Shown piece after piece: positions 17,363 to 27,097 of a DNA stretch of 64,000 bases (within the stretch, counting starts at the first letter, position 1; every line of letters starts with the position of its first letter). Below the pieces are notes generated by a model. The model did not search any database. It was given only the letters and a program-made list of their open reading frames with translations, and was not told the DNA's origin. Position numbers and translations under genes: made by a program. The stretch lies in contig NZ_CP103300.1 of the NCBI RefSeq assembly GCF_025562755.1, forward strand, positions 806,001-870,000. Direction: 5' to 3'. The DNA comes from Endozoicomonas euniceicola (GTDB lineage: Bacteria > Pseudomonadota > Gammaproteobacteria > Pseudomonadales > Endozoicomonadaceae).

Positions 17363-20104
17363 TTAAGCTATTTTACCGTGACACTGTTTGAACTTTTTGC
17401 CAGAACCACACGGGCAGGGCTCATTACGACCCACCTTGCGTCCTTCACGGACGAAAGGCTCCGGATGTGGAGCACCGCCCTCACCTTCCTGAGCCTCTTC
17501 AGACTCTTCTCCGGCAGCCATACCGCCCGCCTGAGCGTGCTGGAACTGCATACGACGAGCCATTTCCTGACGACGACGTTCTTCTTCCTCTGCCGTGTGG
17601 TCGTCCTGCTGGACCTGTACATGGGACAGAATACGGATGGTGTCCCCTTTGATATCTTCCAGCATGTGCTGGAACAGCTCAAAGGCTTCACGCTTGTACT
17701 CCTGCTTTGGATTCTTCTGGGCGTAGCCTCGCAGATGGATACCCTGACGCAGGTGATCCATAGTCGCCAGGTGCTCTTTCCACTTATCATCCAGAATACG
17801 CAGCAGAATATGCTTCTCGAAGTTGCGAAGGGACTCTTCGCCCGCCAGCTCTTCTTTTTTCTTGTAGCTTTCTACAACGGATTCATGAATACGCTGACGC
17901 AGACCTTCTTCGTCCAGACGGTCGTCTTCATCCAACCACTTCTGTACCGGCAGTGTTTCCGCCAGTTCAGTGTCCAGCTTCTTCTCCAGTCCTTCAACAT
18001 CCCACTGCTCTTCCAGACTCTGTGGTGGAATGAATTCAGAGATCAGGTCGTTAACAACGTCTTCTCGCATTACCGCAATGTTTTCTACCACATTGTCGGC
18101 ACTCAGTATTTCATCACGCTGGGTATACACCACTTTACGCTGATCATTGGCCACGTCATCGTATTCCAGCAATTGCTTACGAATATCGAAGTTACGGCCC
18201 TCTACCTTGCGCTGGGCTTTTTCGATGGCGTTAGACACCATGCGGTGTTCAATCGCTTCACCCTTTTCCATCCCCAGGGCTTTCATAAAGTTCTTCACCC
18301 GGTCAGAGGCAAAGATACGCATCAGGTTGTCTTCCAGGGACAGGTAGAAGCGGGAAGAACCCGGGTCACCCTGACGACCGGCGCGACCACGCAGCTGGTT
18401 GTCAATACGGCGGGACTCGTGGCGCTCGGTACCGATGATATGCAGACCACCGGCATCCAGCACGCCTTTGTGACGCTGCTGCCATTCAGCCTTAACCTGG
18501 TCTTCCTGTTCTTTGGTTGGGTTTTCAATCCCACCCAGCTCGGCTTCCCAGTTACCACCCAGAATAATATCGGTACCACGACCCGCCATGTTGGTGGCGA
18601 TGGTCACTGCACCCGGCTTACCGGCCTGGGCGATAATCTCAGCTTCTTTTTCGTGGAATTTGGCGTTCAGAACGCTGTGCTTGATGCCCGCCTTGTCCAG
18701 GGCAACCGACAGGTGCTCGGAGGCATCAATCGAAGCGGTACCCACCAGAGTTGGTCGACCTTCAGCCACCGTCACTTTGATGTCTTCAATGATGGCATCG
18801 TATTTTTCATTGATGGTCAGGTAGACCAGGTCATTATGATCCTTACGCACCATTTCTTTGTGGGTAGGAATAACCACCACGTCCAGACCATAAATCTGAC
18901 GCAGTTCGAATGCTTCGGTGTCGGCAGTACCGGTCATACCGGACAGTGTTTCATAGATCCGGAAGTAGTTCTGGAAAGTGGTGGAAGCCATGGTCTGGCT
19001 TTCCGCCTGAATCTTCAGGTTCTCTTTCGCTTCCAGTGCCTGATGCAAACCTTCAGACAGACGACGTCCCGGCATGGTTCGGCCAGTGTGTTCATCAACC
19101 AGCAGGATTTCACCGTTTTGAACAATGTACTCAACGTTGCGGGTAAACAGTACATGGGCTTTCAGCGCGGCATTAACGTGATGCAGCATGGTCAGGTTGT
19201 GGGAAGAGTAGAGGCTCTCACCTTCTGGCAGCAAACCACCCTGCTGCAACATTTCCTCAACAAACTGGTGACCCACTTCAGTCAGTTCAACCTGACGGGT
19301 TTTCTCGTCAACAGTGTAATGTTTAGTAGGCTCTTCATCTTCGGCCACTTCTTCAATCTGACGTTCCAGCTTAGGCGCCAGCTCGTTCATCTGGCGATAC
19401 AGCTCAGAAGAATCTTCCGCCGGACCCGAGATAATCAGAGGCGTACGGGCTTCGTCAATCAGGATGGAGTCCACTTCATCGACAACAGCAAAGTGCAGAG
19501 GCCGCTGAAACTTATCTTCCTGACGGAAGGCCATATTGTCACGCAGGTAATCAAAGCCAAACTCGTTATTGGTACCGTAAGTGATGTCCGACAGGTAAGC
19601 CGCCCGTTTTTCTTCTGTGTCCTGCTGAGGCACCACGACACCCACTGTCAGGCCAAGGAATTCATATAGGGTACGCATCCAGTTGGCATCACGACGCGCC
19701 AGGTAGTCGTTAACCGTTACAACATGAACGCCTTTGCCGGTAATCGCATTCAGGTAAGCTGGCAGGGTGGCCATCAGAGTCTTACCTTCACCAGTACGCA
19801 TTTCCGCTACACGACCTTCGTGCAGGGTAATGCCACCAATCAACTGCACGTCGAAATGGCGCATACCCATGCTGCGCTTACCACCTTCACGAACAACGGC
19901 AAAGGCTTCAGGCAAGATGGCGTCAAGGGTTTCCCCCTGCTGGTAGCGGTCTTTGAATTCCCGGGTTTTGGCACGCAACTCTTCATCAGACAGGCTTGAA
20001 ATACTGTCTTCCAGTGCGTTTACGGCCTTGACCAGCTTGCGCATTCGTTTCAGCTGCCGGTCGTTACGGCTACCAATAATTTTTTTGACTAAAGAAGCAA
20101 ACAT
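17363..20104 (-). CDS. secA: Protein translocase ATPase SecA
   Basis: SecA is the motor that pushes preproteins through SecYEG. The 913-residue protein has all parts in order: the Walker A segment MRTGEGKTLMATL (~103), the preprotein cross-linking domain, VVDEVDSILIDEARTP as the DEAD-like box, NMAGRGTDIILGG and the second nucleotide-binding fold with RGRAGRQGDPGSSRF, the helical scaffold, a charged linker, and the C-terminal zinc site CPCGSGKKFKQCHG that binds SecB. I see no secM-like gene upstream; the M23 peptidase is there instead, as in Pseudomonas. Confidence 0.99.
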   Translation of the reverse strand: MFASLVKKIIGSRNDRQLKRMRKLVKAVNALEDSISSLSDEELRAKTREFKDRYQQGETLDAILPEAFAVVREGGKRSMGMRHFDVQLIGGITLHEGRVAEMRTGEGKTLMATLPAYLNAITGKGVHVVTVNDYLARRDANWMRTLYEFLGLTVGVVVPQQDTEEKRAAYLSDITYGTNNEFGFDYLRDNMAFRQEDKFQRPLHFAVVDEVDSILIDEARTPLIISGPAEDSSELYRQMNELAPKLERQIEEVAEDEEPTKHYTVDEKTRQVELTEVGHQFVEEMLQQGGLLPEGESLYSSHNLTMLHHVNAALKAHVLFTRNVEYIVQNGEILLVDEHTGRTMPGRRLSEGLHQALEAKENLKIQAESQTMASTTFQNYFRIYETLSGMTGTADTEAFELRQIYGLDVVVIPTHKEMVRKDHNDLVYLTINEKYDAIIEDIKVTVAEGRPTLVGTASIDASEHLSVALDKAGIKHSVLNAKFHEKEAEIIAQAGKPGAVTIATNMAGRGTDIILGGNWEAELGGIENPTKEQEDQVKAEWQQRHKGVLDAGGLHIIGTERHESRRIDNQLRGRAGRQGDPGSSRFYLSLEDNLMRIFASDRVKNFMKALGMEKGEAIEHRMVSNAIEKAQRKVEGRNFDIRKQLLEYDDVANDQRKVVYTQRDEILSADNVVENIAVMREDVVNDLISEFIPPQSLEEQWDVEGLEKKLDTELAETLPVQKWLDEDDRLDEEGLRQRIHESVVESYKKKEELAGEESLRNFEKHILLRILDDKWKEHLATMDHLRQGIHLRGYAQKNPKQEYKREAFELFQHMLEDIKGDTIRILSHVQVQQDDHTAEEEERRRQEMARRMQFQHAQAGGMAAGEESEEAQEGEGGAPHPEPFVREGRKVGRNEPCPCGSGKKFKQCHGKIA

Positions 20105-20367
20105 ACTTGTGTGATTGACTATCTCTCAACCGGTTTACTGGGCTAAATCCGGTAAACTTAAACCGCATAAAATCTGCTAGTACAGTCTGTGTGATTCAGC
20201 GAACAGCAAATCGTTAAATCACGGCAGTAGACCAGATTCTATCCCCATTTTTATATATGAACACGTCGCCCGGTTTTCAATCCTTCCGGCGAGCAACCGG
20301 AAAGAATGTAGTTCAGCTGGAAGCACTGTGCCACACTTCCTCTACCGAACCGCCTGTGATCGTCAGA

Positions 20368-21303
20368 TCATTTCGCAGCCCGGTACATATATCGCTGAGG
20401 GTCGACAGCCTTGCCGTTCTCCAATACTTCAAGATGAACATGAGGTCCGGTAGAACGACCTGAACTTCCCATCTTGGCAATCACCTGTCCTCTGGTCACG
20501 ATATCGCCCACTTTCACGGCATTAGACTCGTTATGAGCGTAGCGGGTGACATAACCATTGCCATGGTTAATCTCAACCATTTTGCCGTAACCCCACCGGT
20601 CACCGGACCAGACCACTACCCCTGCACCCAGAGAGAGAATGTCAGTTCCGCGCGGTGCGGCATAGTCAATACCATTATGCCAGCTGTCCTTGCCGGTAAA
20701 CGGATCGGTTCGGGGGCCAAAGCCGGATGACAGCCAGCCTTTGGCAGCGGGCAACCCACTAAGAAACGCTTCATCGTCAAGCGCTTTGCTGGTCAGCAGA
20801 CTATCCAGCAACTGCAACTGCTGTTCACGGTTATCAATCTGTTCCGCCAGCTTGTCCAGCGCCTCTGCCAGCGATGGTTTAGCGTGAACCTTAAAGCTGT
20901 TGGGCTGCTGCTCAGGACCACCCAGCGCTGGTGCCTGGCTGAAATCAAATTCACCATCGTCCAGATTTGACAACAACGTCAGTCGCTCGCCCAGAGCATC
21001 CAGCCGTGTGATACGCCCCTGTAATTGCGCAAGGCGCAGTGTCAGAGCATCCAGCTGCCGTCCGGTATCTTCACGAACGGAAGCCAGGTCCTGTTTCTGA
21101 CCCAGTAGTGTCTGCTTCCAGTTCTCCAGACCCTCTTCCGTCAGAATCATACCTGAGTCGTATTTAAGGAAGCCATACATTAAGCCACCACCCAGAGATA
21201 CTGACAACACCACGACCAGCGCCACAGCAACCGCCAGCCGTTGTCCACTGACCCTAAATGACCGGGTACGTGAAAGATCCTGTTTGACAACTATGACTTT
21301 CAT
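20368..21303 (-). CDS. Membrane-anchored M23 (LytM) metallopeptidase
   Basis: This 311-residue protein has one N-terminal membrane segment (LAVAVALVVVLSVSLGGGL, about residues 25-45), a periplasmic coiled-coil region (TLRLAQLQGRITRLDALGERL) and a C-terminal LytM domain. The zinc ligands appear intact: HNGIDYAAPRG supplies the first His and Asp, and GPHVHLEV the HxH pair. It is therefore probably an active DD- or DL-endopeptidase that cuts peptidoglycan cross-links. It occupies the usual place between lpxC and secA in Pseudomonas relatives. The DciA-type gene that often lies nearby is not present in the 270-bp gap upstream. Confidence 0.92.
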   Translation of the reverse strand: MKVIVVKQDLSRTRSFRVSGQRLAVAVALVVVLSVSLGGGLMYGFLKYDSGMILTEEGLENWKQTLLGQKQDLASVREDTGRQLDALTLRLAQLQGRITRLDALGERLTLLSNLDDGEFDFSQAPALGGPEQQPNSFKVHAKPSLAEALDKLAEQIDNREQQLQLLDSLLTSKALDDEAFLSGLPAAKGWLSSGFGPRTDPFTGKDSWHNGIDYAAPRGTDILSLGAGVVVWSGDRWGYGKMVEINHGNGYVTRYAHNESNAVKVGDIVTRGQVIAKMGSSGRSTGPHVHLEVLENGKAVDPQRYMYRAAK

Positions 21304-21512
21304 TAAAAAGCTCTGAGCTCCCGCCTTTTAAATACAGCCTCTCTCTTACCCCAATCAGACCAGGGACAAGGAACACTGAACCAAGAGTTATAACAAGTGA
21401 AGGACTTTAGCACCGACAAACAAATTCCCGCAAGAATACAGATCAACAAACTACCAGAGAACAATCCGGGAGCAGGGAATTAATCGTTATAGATACAAAT
21501 CACTACACGTAC

Positions 21513-21543
21513 AAAAAAGGCCGCTTTAAAAGCGACCTTTCTT
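21513..21543 (-). terminator. Rho-independent terminator after lpxC
   Basis: On the minus strand AAAGGTCGCT pairs with AGCGGCCTTT with one G-U wobble, followed by a T-run. It lies about 35 bp after the lpxC stop and marks the end of the long division-cluster transcript. Confidence 0.85.
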
Positions 21544-21576
21544 TCAGCAGTCCATACCCTGAAGTTCAGATACCGT

Positions 21577-22491
21577 TTAAGCGGTAACAGCTACAGGCTT
21601 GAGGTAAGAAATTGGCGACACTTCCGCATCTTCGAAAGTGACCACTTCCCACGCTTCCTGGTTTTCCAGCAGGTGACGAACCAGCTTGTTGTTCAGTTCA
21701 TGGCCGGACTTAACGCCAACAAACTGACCAATCAGACTATTGCCCAGCAGATACAGGTCACCAATGGCATCCAGCATCTTGTGCTTTACAAACTCGTCGT
21801 GATAACGCAGGCCATCCTCATTCAGGATGCGGTAGTCGTCAACAACCACTACATTATCAACACTGCCGCCCAGAGCCAGGTTCTGGGAGCGAAGGTACTC
21901 TACATCCCGCATAAAGCCGAATGTACGAGCCCGACTGACTTCCTTAACAAAGGAAGTGCTTGAGAAGTCAATCGCAGCAGTCTGCGAACGACTCTTGAAT
22001 ACCGGATGATCAAAATCGATGGTAAAACTTACCTTAAAGCCTGCATAAGGTTTGAAGGTAGCCGTTTTATCACCATCAGAAACGGTGACTTCTTTTTTGA
22101 TCCGGATGAACTTTTTCGGTGCATCCTGTTCCTGAATGCCCGCAGACTGAACCAGGAAAACGAAAGGACCGGCACTGCCATCCATAATAGGCACTTCGTG
22201 GGCGCTGACTTCGACATAGGCATTATCAATGCCCAGTCCTGCCAAGGCAGACAGAAGATGCTCGACGGTATCTACACGAGTACCATCTTTCTGCAGAGAT
22301 GTGCACAGCGTAGTCTGCCCCACATTCCCGGCACGTGCGGGTATCTCTACAACTGGGTCGAGATCCGTACGACAAAAGATGATACCTGTATCAACGGGAG
22401 CTGGCTTCAGGGTCAAATAGACCTTTTCGCCAGAATGTAACCCTACTCCCGTGGCACGAATAATGTTTTTCAGGGTACGCTGTCTGATCAT
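21577..22491 (-). CDS. lpxC: UDP-3-O-acyl-N-acetylglucosamine deacetylase
   Basis: LpxC catalyses the committed step of lipid A synthesis, a zinc-dependent deacetylation. The 304-residue length is typical. The zinc ligands are visible: TVEHLLSALAGLGIDN (~77) and the late HDEFVKHKMLDAIGDLYL with His and Asp (~236-245). GSAGPFVFL and GGSVDNVVVVDD are also family segments. It follows ftsZ by about 100 bp as in E. coli. The C-terminus (VTFEDAEVSPISYLKPVAVTA) ends in hydrophobic residues, as in LpxC proteins degraded by FtsH. Confidence 0.98.
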   Translation of the reverse strand: MIRQRTLKNIIRATGVGLHSGEKVYLTLKPAPVDTGIIFCRTDLDPVVEIPARAGNVGQTTLCTSLQKDGTRVDTVEHLLSALAGLGIDNAYVEVSAHEVPIMDGSAGPFVFLVQSAGIQEQDAPKKFIRIKKEVTVSDGDKTATFKPYAGFKVSFTIDFDHPVFKSRSQTAAIDFSSTSFVKEVSRARTFGFMRDVEYLRSQNLALGGSVDNVVVVDDYRILNEDGLRYHDEFVKHKMLDAIGDLYLLGNSLIGQFVGVKSGHELNNKLVRHLLENQEAWEVVTFEDAEVSPISYLKPVAVTA

Positions 22492-22590
22492 GATTACGCA
22501 ATTCCGCGACCTGTAAGGTCCCTGTTATTTGAATGCAACGACTCATTGTAACAAAAGCTACATTTGACACAAGTCGTAACTTGCATTCAA

Positions 22591-23814
22591 TTAATCCGCC
22601 TGCCGACGCAAAAACGCCGGAATATCCAGATAATCTACATTGTCAGTCGATGTCGCCTGACGCTTTGGCGCTTCCGGCTCTGCATCCGCGGTTACTGCTG
22701 CGGGCCTGCCAGCCTCTTCCGCATCCTTGCTACGGTTGCGCATGCTGGTAGGGACATCCAGAGTTTTAAGATCCAGAGAACCATCATTGCGGGTTGTACG
22801 CGGACGGGAACCGTCAACCATTTTCAGGGCCGTGTCTGCCTCAGATTCTTCACTACCCAGGCCGGTTGCCACCACAGTCACTCGCAACTCATCGCTCATT
22901 TCGGTATCGATAACGGCTCCGACAACAATAGTGGCGTTCTCGGAAGCGAACTCGGCCACCGTTTCGTTCACTTCGGTGTACTCGTTAAGCCCCATGTCCA
23001 TACCACCGGTGATATTAACCAGTACGCCACGAGCGCCGCGAAGGTTAACATTTTCCAGCAGCGGGCTGCGAATGGCACGCTCGGCGGCTTCAACCGCGCG
23101 GTTGCTACCCGTAGCAGAACCCGTACCCATCATCGCCATACCCATCTCGGACATCACAGTACGTACGTCTGCAAAGTCGACATTGATCAGACCGTCACGG
23201 GTAATCAGCTCCGAAATACCCTGCACCGCACCCAGCAGCACATCATTTGCGGCACCAAAGGCGTTGAGCAGGCTGACGTCTTTACCCAGTACAGGCAGAA
23301 GGTTCTGGTTAGGGATGCAGATGAGAGAGTCTACATTTTCCTGCAGTTCCTTCAGACCCTCTTCGGCCACGGACATACGGCGACGACCTTCAAAGGAGAA
23401 AGGTTTGGTCACCACCGCAACAGTCAATGCCCCCATTTCACGGGCAATCTGTGCCACAATCGGCGCAGCACCCGTACCTGTTCCACCACCCATACCGGCA
23501 GTAATGAACACCATATCAGCTCCCTGCAGCAGGTCACTGATACGGTCACGATCTTCCATGGCCGCTTCACGACCAATTTGTGGGTTGGCTCCGGCACCCA
23601 GACCACGAGTAATGCCTGCACCCAGCTGCAGGTGCGTATGCGCCTGCAGATGTTGTTTCTTAAGAGCCTGCGCGTCAGTGTTGGCGCAGACAAACTCTAC
23701 CCCCTCCAACTGACTGTTCAGCATGTGGCAGACAGCGTTGCCACCACCGCCGCCGACACCGATAACTTTAATGACCGCTTCCTGCGGCACGTTATCTTCC
23801 AACATCTCAAACAT
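22591..23814 (-). CDS. ftsZ: Cell-division GTPase FtsZ
   Basis: FtsZ is the tubulin homologue that polymerises into the Z-ring. The 407-residue protein has the tubulin signature GGGTGTGAAP at about residue 105-112, the nucleotide-binding VIGVGGGGGNAV near the start, and NVDFADVRTVM containing the catalytic T7-loop Asp. A variable linker (~320-390) leads to the conserved C-terminal peptide DYLDIPAFLRRQAD, which binds FtsA and ZipA. It lies 65 bp after ftsA. Confidence 0.99.
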   Translation of the reverse strand: MFEMLEDNVPQEAVIKVIGVGGGGGNAVCHMLNSQLEGVEFVCANTDAQALKKQHLQAHTHLQLGAGITRGLGAGANPQIGREAAMEDRDRISDLLQGADMVFITAGMGGGTGTGAAPIVAQIAREMGALTVAVVTKPFSFEGRRRMSVAEEGLKELQENVDSLICIPNQNLLPVLGKDVSLLNAFGAANDVLLGAVQGISELITRDGLINVDFADVRTVMSEMGMAMMGTGSATGSNRAVEAAERAIRSPLLENVNLRGARGVLVNITGGMDMGLNEYTEVNETVAEFASENATIVVGAVIDTEMSDELRVTVVATGLGSEESEADTALKMVDGSRPRTTRNDGSLDLKTLDVPTSMRNRSKDAEEAGRPAAVTADAEPEAPKRQATSTDNVDYLDIPAFLRRQAD

Positions 23815-23879
23815 GTGGCCCTCTCCTTATTCTCTCACCTTAAACAGGATATTTTCTAAAAATTGGCAGTGGCGTTCAA

Positions 23880-25115
23880 TCAGAAGTTACCCTGAAACCA
23901 CTGTTTTAACCGATTGAACACACCATCCTCCTGCTTGCTGTATACTGCTTCCTTACGTCCTTCCTGCTGGACTTTTAAACCGTAATGCAAAAGCCCGACA
24001 CCCGTCGAATATATTGGGTTACATACGACATCGTCCAAACCTCGCACCGCTTGTGGCATCCCCAGTCTTACCGGCATATGGAATATTTCTTCTGCCAGCT
24101 CAACAACGCCTTCCATCTTCGACGTTCCACCCGTCAGGACGATACCTGCGGGAACCAGCTCTTCAAAACCACTGCGACGAAGCTCCTGCTGGATCAACGT
24201 AAACAACTCCTCATAACGAGGTTCTACGACTTCTGCCAATGATTGTCTGGAAAGTTCCCGGGCCGGGCGATCACCCACGCTGGGAACCTTGATCATGTCG
24301 TCTGCACCAGCCAGCTGAGTCAGTGCACAGGCGTATTTAATCTTCAGTTCTTCCGCATGCTGGGTCGGTGTACGCAGTGCCATGGCAATGTCATTGGTGA
24401 CCTGGTCCCCGGCAATAGGAATAACCGCTGTATGGCGAATAGCGCCATCTGTAAAAATGGCGATATCAGTAGTACCACCACCAATATCCACCATGCAGAC
24501 ACCCAGCTCTTTCTCATCCTCGGACAGGACGGAATAGCTCGATGCCAGTTGTTCCAGAATAATGTCGTCGACTTCAAGTCCACAACGTCGTATACAATTT
24601 TCAATATTTTGAGCGGCATTGACCGCACAGGTGACCAGGTGCACCCTTGATTCCAGGCGCACACCCGACATTCCCAGTGGCTCCTTGACGCCATCCTGAG
24701 AATCAATAACATATTCCTGAGGCAAAATATGAAGAATACGCTGGTCGGCGGGAATTGCTACTGCTTTTGCAGCATCAATAACCCGTTCAATATCAGCTCT
24801 GGTTACTTCACGCTCCCTGATAGCCACAATACCATGAGAGTTCAGACTGCGGATATGATTACCGGCAATGCCTGCATAGACAGAATGGATCGAGCAACCC
24901 ACCATCAATTCAGCTTCTTCAATGGCTCGCTTCATGGCGTGTACTGTGGAGTCAATATTCACGACAACACCACGCTTCAAACCTCTGGAAGAATGAGCAC
25001 CGATACCAATCACTTCCAGTTCGCCATCTTCCATAATTTCGCCGACGATGGCTACTACCTTGGAGGTGCCAATGTCTAACCCAACAATCAAATTCCCATT
25101 CTCTGCCGATGTCAT
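23880..25115 (-). CDS. ftsA: Actin-like cell-division protein FtsA
   Basis: FtsA tethers FtsZ filaments to the membrane. With ATG at 25115 (AGGAAG about 10 bases upstream; a longer in-frame start at 25139 is less likely) the product has 411 residues. Actin-fold motifs are clear: LIVGLDIGTSKVVAIVGE (phosphate 1), MVDIGGGTTDIAIF (phosphate 2) and VLTGGTSKMEGV (adenosine). The C-terminus RLKQWFQGNF is the amphipathic membrane-targeting helix. Confidence 0.98.
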   Translation of the reverse strand: MTSAENGNLIVGLDIGTSKVVAIVGEIMEDGELEVIGIGAHSSRGLKRGVVVNIDSTVHAMKRAIEEAELMVGCSIHSVYAGIAGNHIRSLNSHGIVAIREREVTRADIERVIDAAKAVAIPADQRILHILPQEYVIDSQDGVKEPLGMSGVRLESRVHLVTCAVNAAQNIENCIRRCGLEVDDIILEQLASSYSVLSEDEKELGVCMVDIGGGTTDIAIFTDGAIRHTAVIPIAGDQVTNDIAMALRTPTQHAEELKIKYACALTQLAGADDMIKVPSVGDRPARELSRQSLAEVVEPRYEELFTLIQQELRRSGFEELVPAGIVLTGGTSKMEGVVELAEEIFHMPVRLGMPQAVRGLDDVVCNPIYSTGVGLLHYGLKVQQEGRKEAVYSKQEDGVFNRLKQWFQGNF

Positions 25116-25221
25116 GGCATTAATCTTCCTAAACCGCAAAAGCTTTTATAGTCAGCATAACTTTCATAGTCAGCATAAATAGTCAGCGCGCTGATACCGC
25201 CGCCCCTTTCTGTCTTTTACA

Positions 25222-26067
25222 CTAATTCTGTCGCCAGGCGACAGACGCACCATTGAGGTAACGCATATCCACACGCTCTACCTCACTCCAGCGGCTGTCC
25301 AGCCTTGCATGGTACAGACGGACAAACCGCTGCAACCTCTCCATGCGCCGATCACGACCAAGATAAACAACGACGTGATCAACCCTGAATCGCCATGAAC
25401 CCGCTGAACCGAGTTGCAGCTCGCTCACCGACAACCCCATTGGCCGCAATAACTGACTGATTGACAGATATTGCTGCATCACCTTAAGCGCCTCATCATC
25501 CGACCCGGATAACAGCGGCAATAGTTCAAATTCGTCCACCGATGCCGGAGCAAAAACGACACCTTCACCGGTAATTAACTTACCCTGCTTCCATCGCGCT
25601 ACAGCCTGACGCTCCTGCAGGGAAACCTCCAGCCGATCCGGCCAGCGTCGTCTGAGACTGGCTTCATGCACCCAGGGCATTTGCAACAGCGCCTGCCGCA
25701 TCGCTTTCAGATCAAGGTGAAAGAAGCGATTGACCAGAAACGGCTCCAGCTCTGCTTCCACCTTTACCTGCTTAAGAGACTCAAAACCGGCATGAATCTC
25801 CACACGTGATATCGGCCGGTTCAACCAGTTCATCAATGAAGGCCAACCCCACAACACCGCACCGAGAAAGGCAACACCAATCATCACCCGGACGATTTGC
25901 CACCCGGTACGCGAGTGAGTGGACAGGTAAGCCTGAGCACGCCCGAAAGAAGACGACGACTGCCGCCTTCTTCTGATCTGAACACTACCCACTGGATCGC
26001 CTGAACGCTTAGACTGGGTCGGCTTCCGCTTCAGCAACAATCTGGCTTTCCTTTTCCTGACCTGCAT
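25222..26067 (-). CDS. ftsQ: Divisome protein FtsQ
   Basis: FtsQ is a single-pass inner-membrane protein that links FtsB/FtsL to the Z-ring. A very basic cytoplasmic tail (MQVRKRKARLLLKRKP) is followed by a membrane helix (~60-80, VRVMIGVAFLGAVLWGW), a POTRA domain (ISRVEIHAGFESLKQVKVE) and the FtsQ beta domain (WPDRLEVSLQERQAVARW). The ATG at 26067 overlaps ddlB by 59 bp. A GTG at 25992 would avoid most of the overlap but shorten the tail, so the start is uncertain. Confidence 0.94.
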   Translation of the reverse strand: MQVRKRKARLLLKRKPTQSKRSGDPVGSVQIRRRRQSSSSFGRAQAYLSTHSRTGWQIVRVMIGVAFLGAVLWGWPSLMNWLNRPISRVEIHAGFESLKQVKVEAELEPFLVNRFFHLDLKAMRQALLQMPWVHEASLRRRWPDRLEVSLQERQAVARWKQGKLITGEGVVFAPASVDEFELLPLLSGSDDEALKVMQQYLSISQLLRPMGLSVSELQLGSAGSWRFRVDHVVVYLGRDRRMERLQRFVRLYHARLDSRWSEVERVDMRYLNGASVAWRQN

Positions 26068-27076
26068 CCATTGTTACTGGACTGCTGTCTGACAATGATG
26101 ACTTCAGAACTTCCAGAACCAACGCATCAAAGTCCAGTCCTACCGCCTTCGCAGCCATAGGCACCAGACTGTGTTCCGTCATACCCGGAATGGTATTCAC
26201 TTCCAGCAACCAGAAACGCCCACGCTGGTCTGCCATAAAGTCCACACGCCCCCAGCCTGAACAACCAATCGTTTCAAAGGCTGTCAGGGCAATCGCCTGC
26301 ATTTCCTGCTCACGGGTTTTGCTGAGGCCGGAAGGCAGAAGATAACCGGTATCATCAGACAAATACTTCGCCTCATAATCATAAAACTCGTTCTGAGCTT
26401 CAATACGGATTACCGGCAGAGCTTCACCATTAAGAATCCCCACGGTGTATTCAGGCCCGTCAATAAACTGCTCAACCAGAACCGAGCTGTTATGCTGAGA
26501 AGCTTTCTCAAAAGCAGGGAGAAGATCCTGCTCACGATCCACCCGCGCTATACCCACACTGGAACCTTCCAGGCTGGGTTTAACAAATACCGGCAGCAAG
26601 TCGGAACAGCACTCAAGCATATCCGGGGTTTCTACCAGACGAAAATCTGGAGTAGGCAACCCAACAGCCTGCCATAACAGTTTGGTGCGATACTTATCCA
26701 TTGCCAGCGCTGAGGCCAGAACACCACTGCCCTGGTAAGGAATACCCATGGACTCCAGCAACCCCTGAACAGTACCGTCTTCCCCACCACGCCCATGCAG
26801 GGCAATAAAGGCACGATCCGGCTGCCAGGCTTCCAGCTGCCCCATAAGGTCATCAGCCGGGTCAATCATTCTGCAATCCACACCGCTGCGAACCAGTGCC
26901 GCATAAATCCGGTCGCCAGTCACCAGACTGACTTCTCTTTCAGCTGAAGTACCGCCCAGAAGGACAGCCACTTTACCAAATGCCCGGGGATCAAAATGAT
27001 CTCGATTCTGACCAGTCTTTATGCTGACGTTGGATTCATTCATTCCTGTAAGACCTGCTTGTGGCATGGACTTCAT
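26009..27076 (-). CDS. ddlB: D-alanine--D-alanine ligase
   Basis: Ddl makes the D-Ala-D-Ala dipeptide for peptidoglycan precursors. ATP-grasp features are present: VAVLLGGTSAEREVSL, ALHGRGGEDGTVQGLLE, YQGSGVLASALAMDK, VKPSLEGSSVGIARV and LLEVNTIPGMTEHSLVP. The protein is about 40 residues longer at the N-terminus than usual. Candidate starts are GTG 27082, ATG 27076, ATG 27067 and ATG 27043, none with a strong ribosome binding site at ideal spacing, so the true start may lie downstream. The 3' end extends past the usual end of the fold with an acidic tail (AGQEKESQIVAEAEADPV) that overlaps ftsQ. Confidence 0.93.
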   Translation of the reverse strand: MKSMPQAGLTGMNESNVSIKTGQNRDHFDPRAFGKVAVLLGGTSAEREVSLVTGDRIYAALVRSGVDCRMIDPADDLMGQLEAWQPDRAFIALHGRGGEDGTVQGLLESMGIPYQGSGVLASALAMDKYRTKLLWQAVGLPTPDFRLVETPDMLECCSDLLPVFVKPSLEGSSVGIARVDREQDLLPAFEKASQHNSSVLVEQFIDGPEYTVGILNGEALPVIRIEAQNEFYDYEAKYLSDDTGYLLPSGLSKTREQEMQAIALTAFETIGCSGWGRVDFMADQRGRFWLLEVNTIPGMTEHSLVPMAAKAVGLDFDALVLEVLKSSLSDSSPVTMDAGQEKESQIVAEAEADPV

Positions 27077-27097
27077 TTCCACTTATTGCCGGCGAAC

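Noticed and set aside
17378..19669. 763-codon plus-strand open frame
   Set aside because: It lies wholly antisense to secA, has no recognisable domain or ribosome site and a composition expected from the opposite-strand codons of secA.
20105..20367. secM-like gene upstream of secA
   Set aside because: No open frame with a signal peptide or arrest motif is present; only a weak GTTTAC/GTAAAC repeat is visible.
22564..23859. Plus-strand open frame of 431 codons over ftsZ
   Set aside because: Antisense shadow of ftsZ; rich in His, Thr and Gln with no domain.
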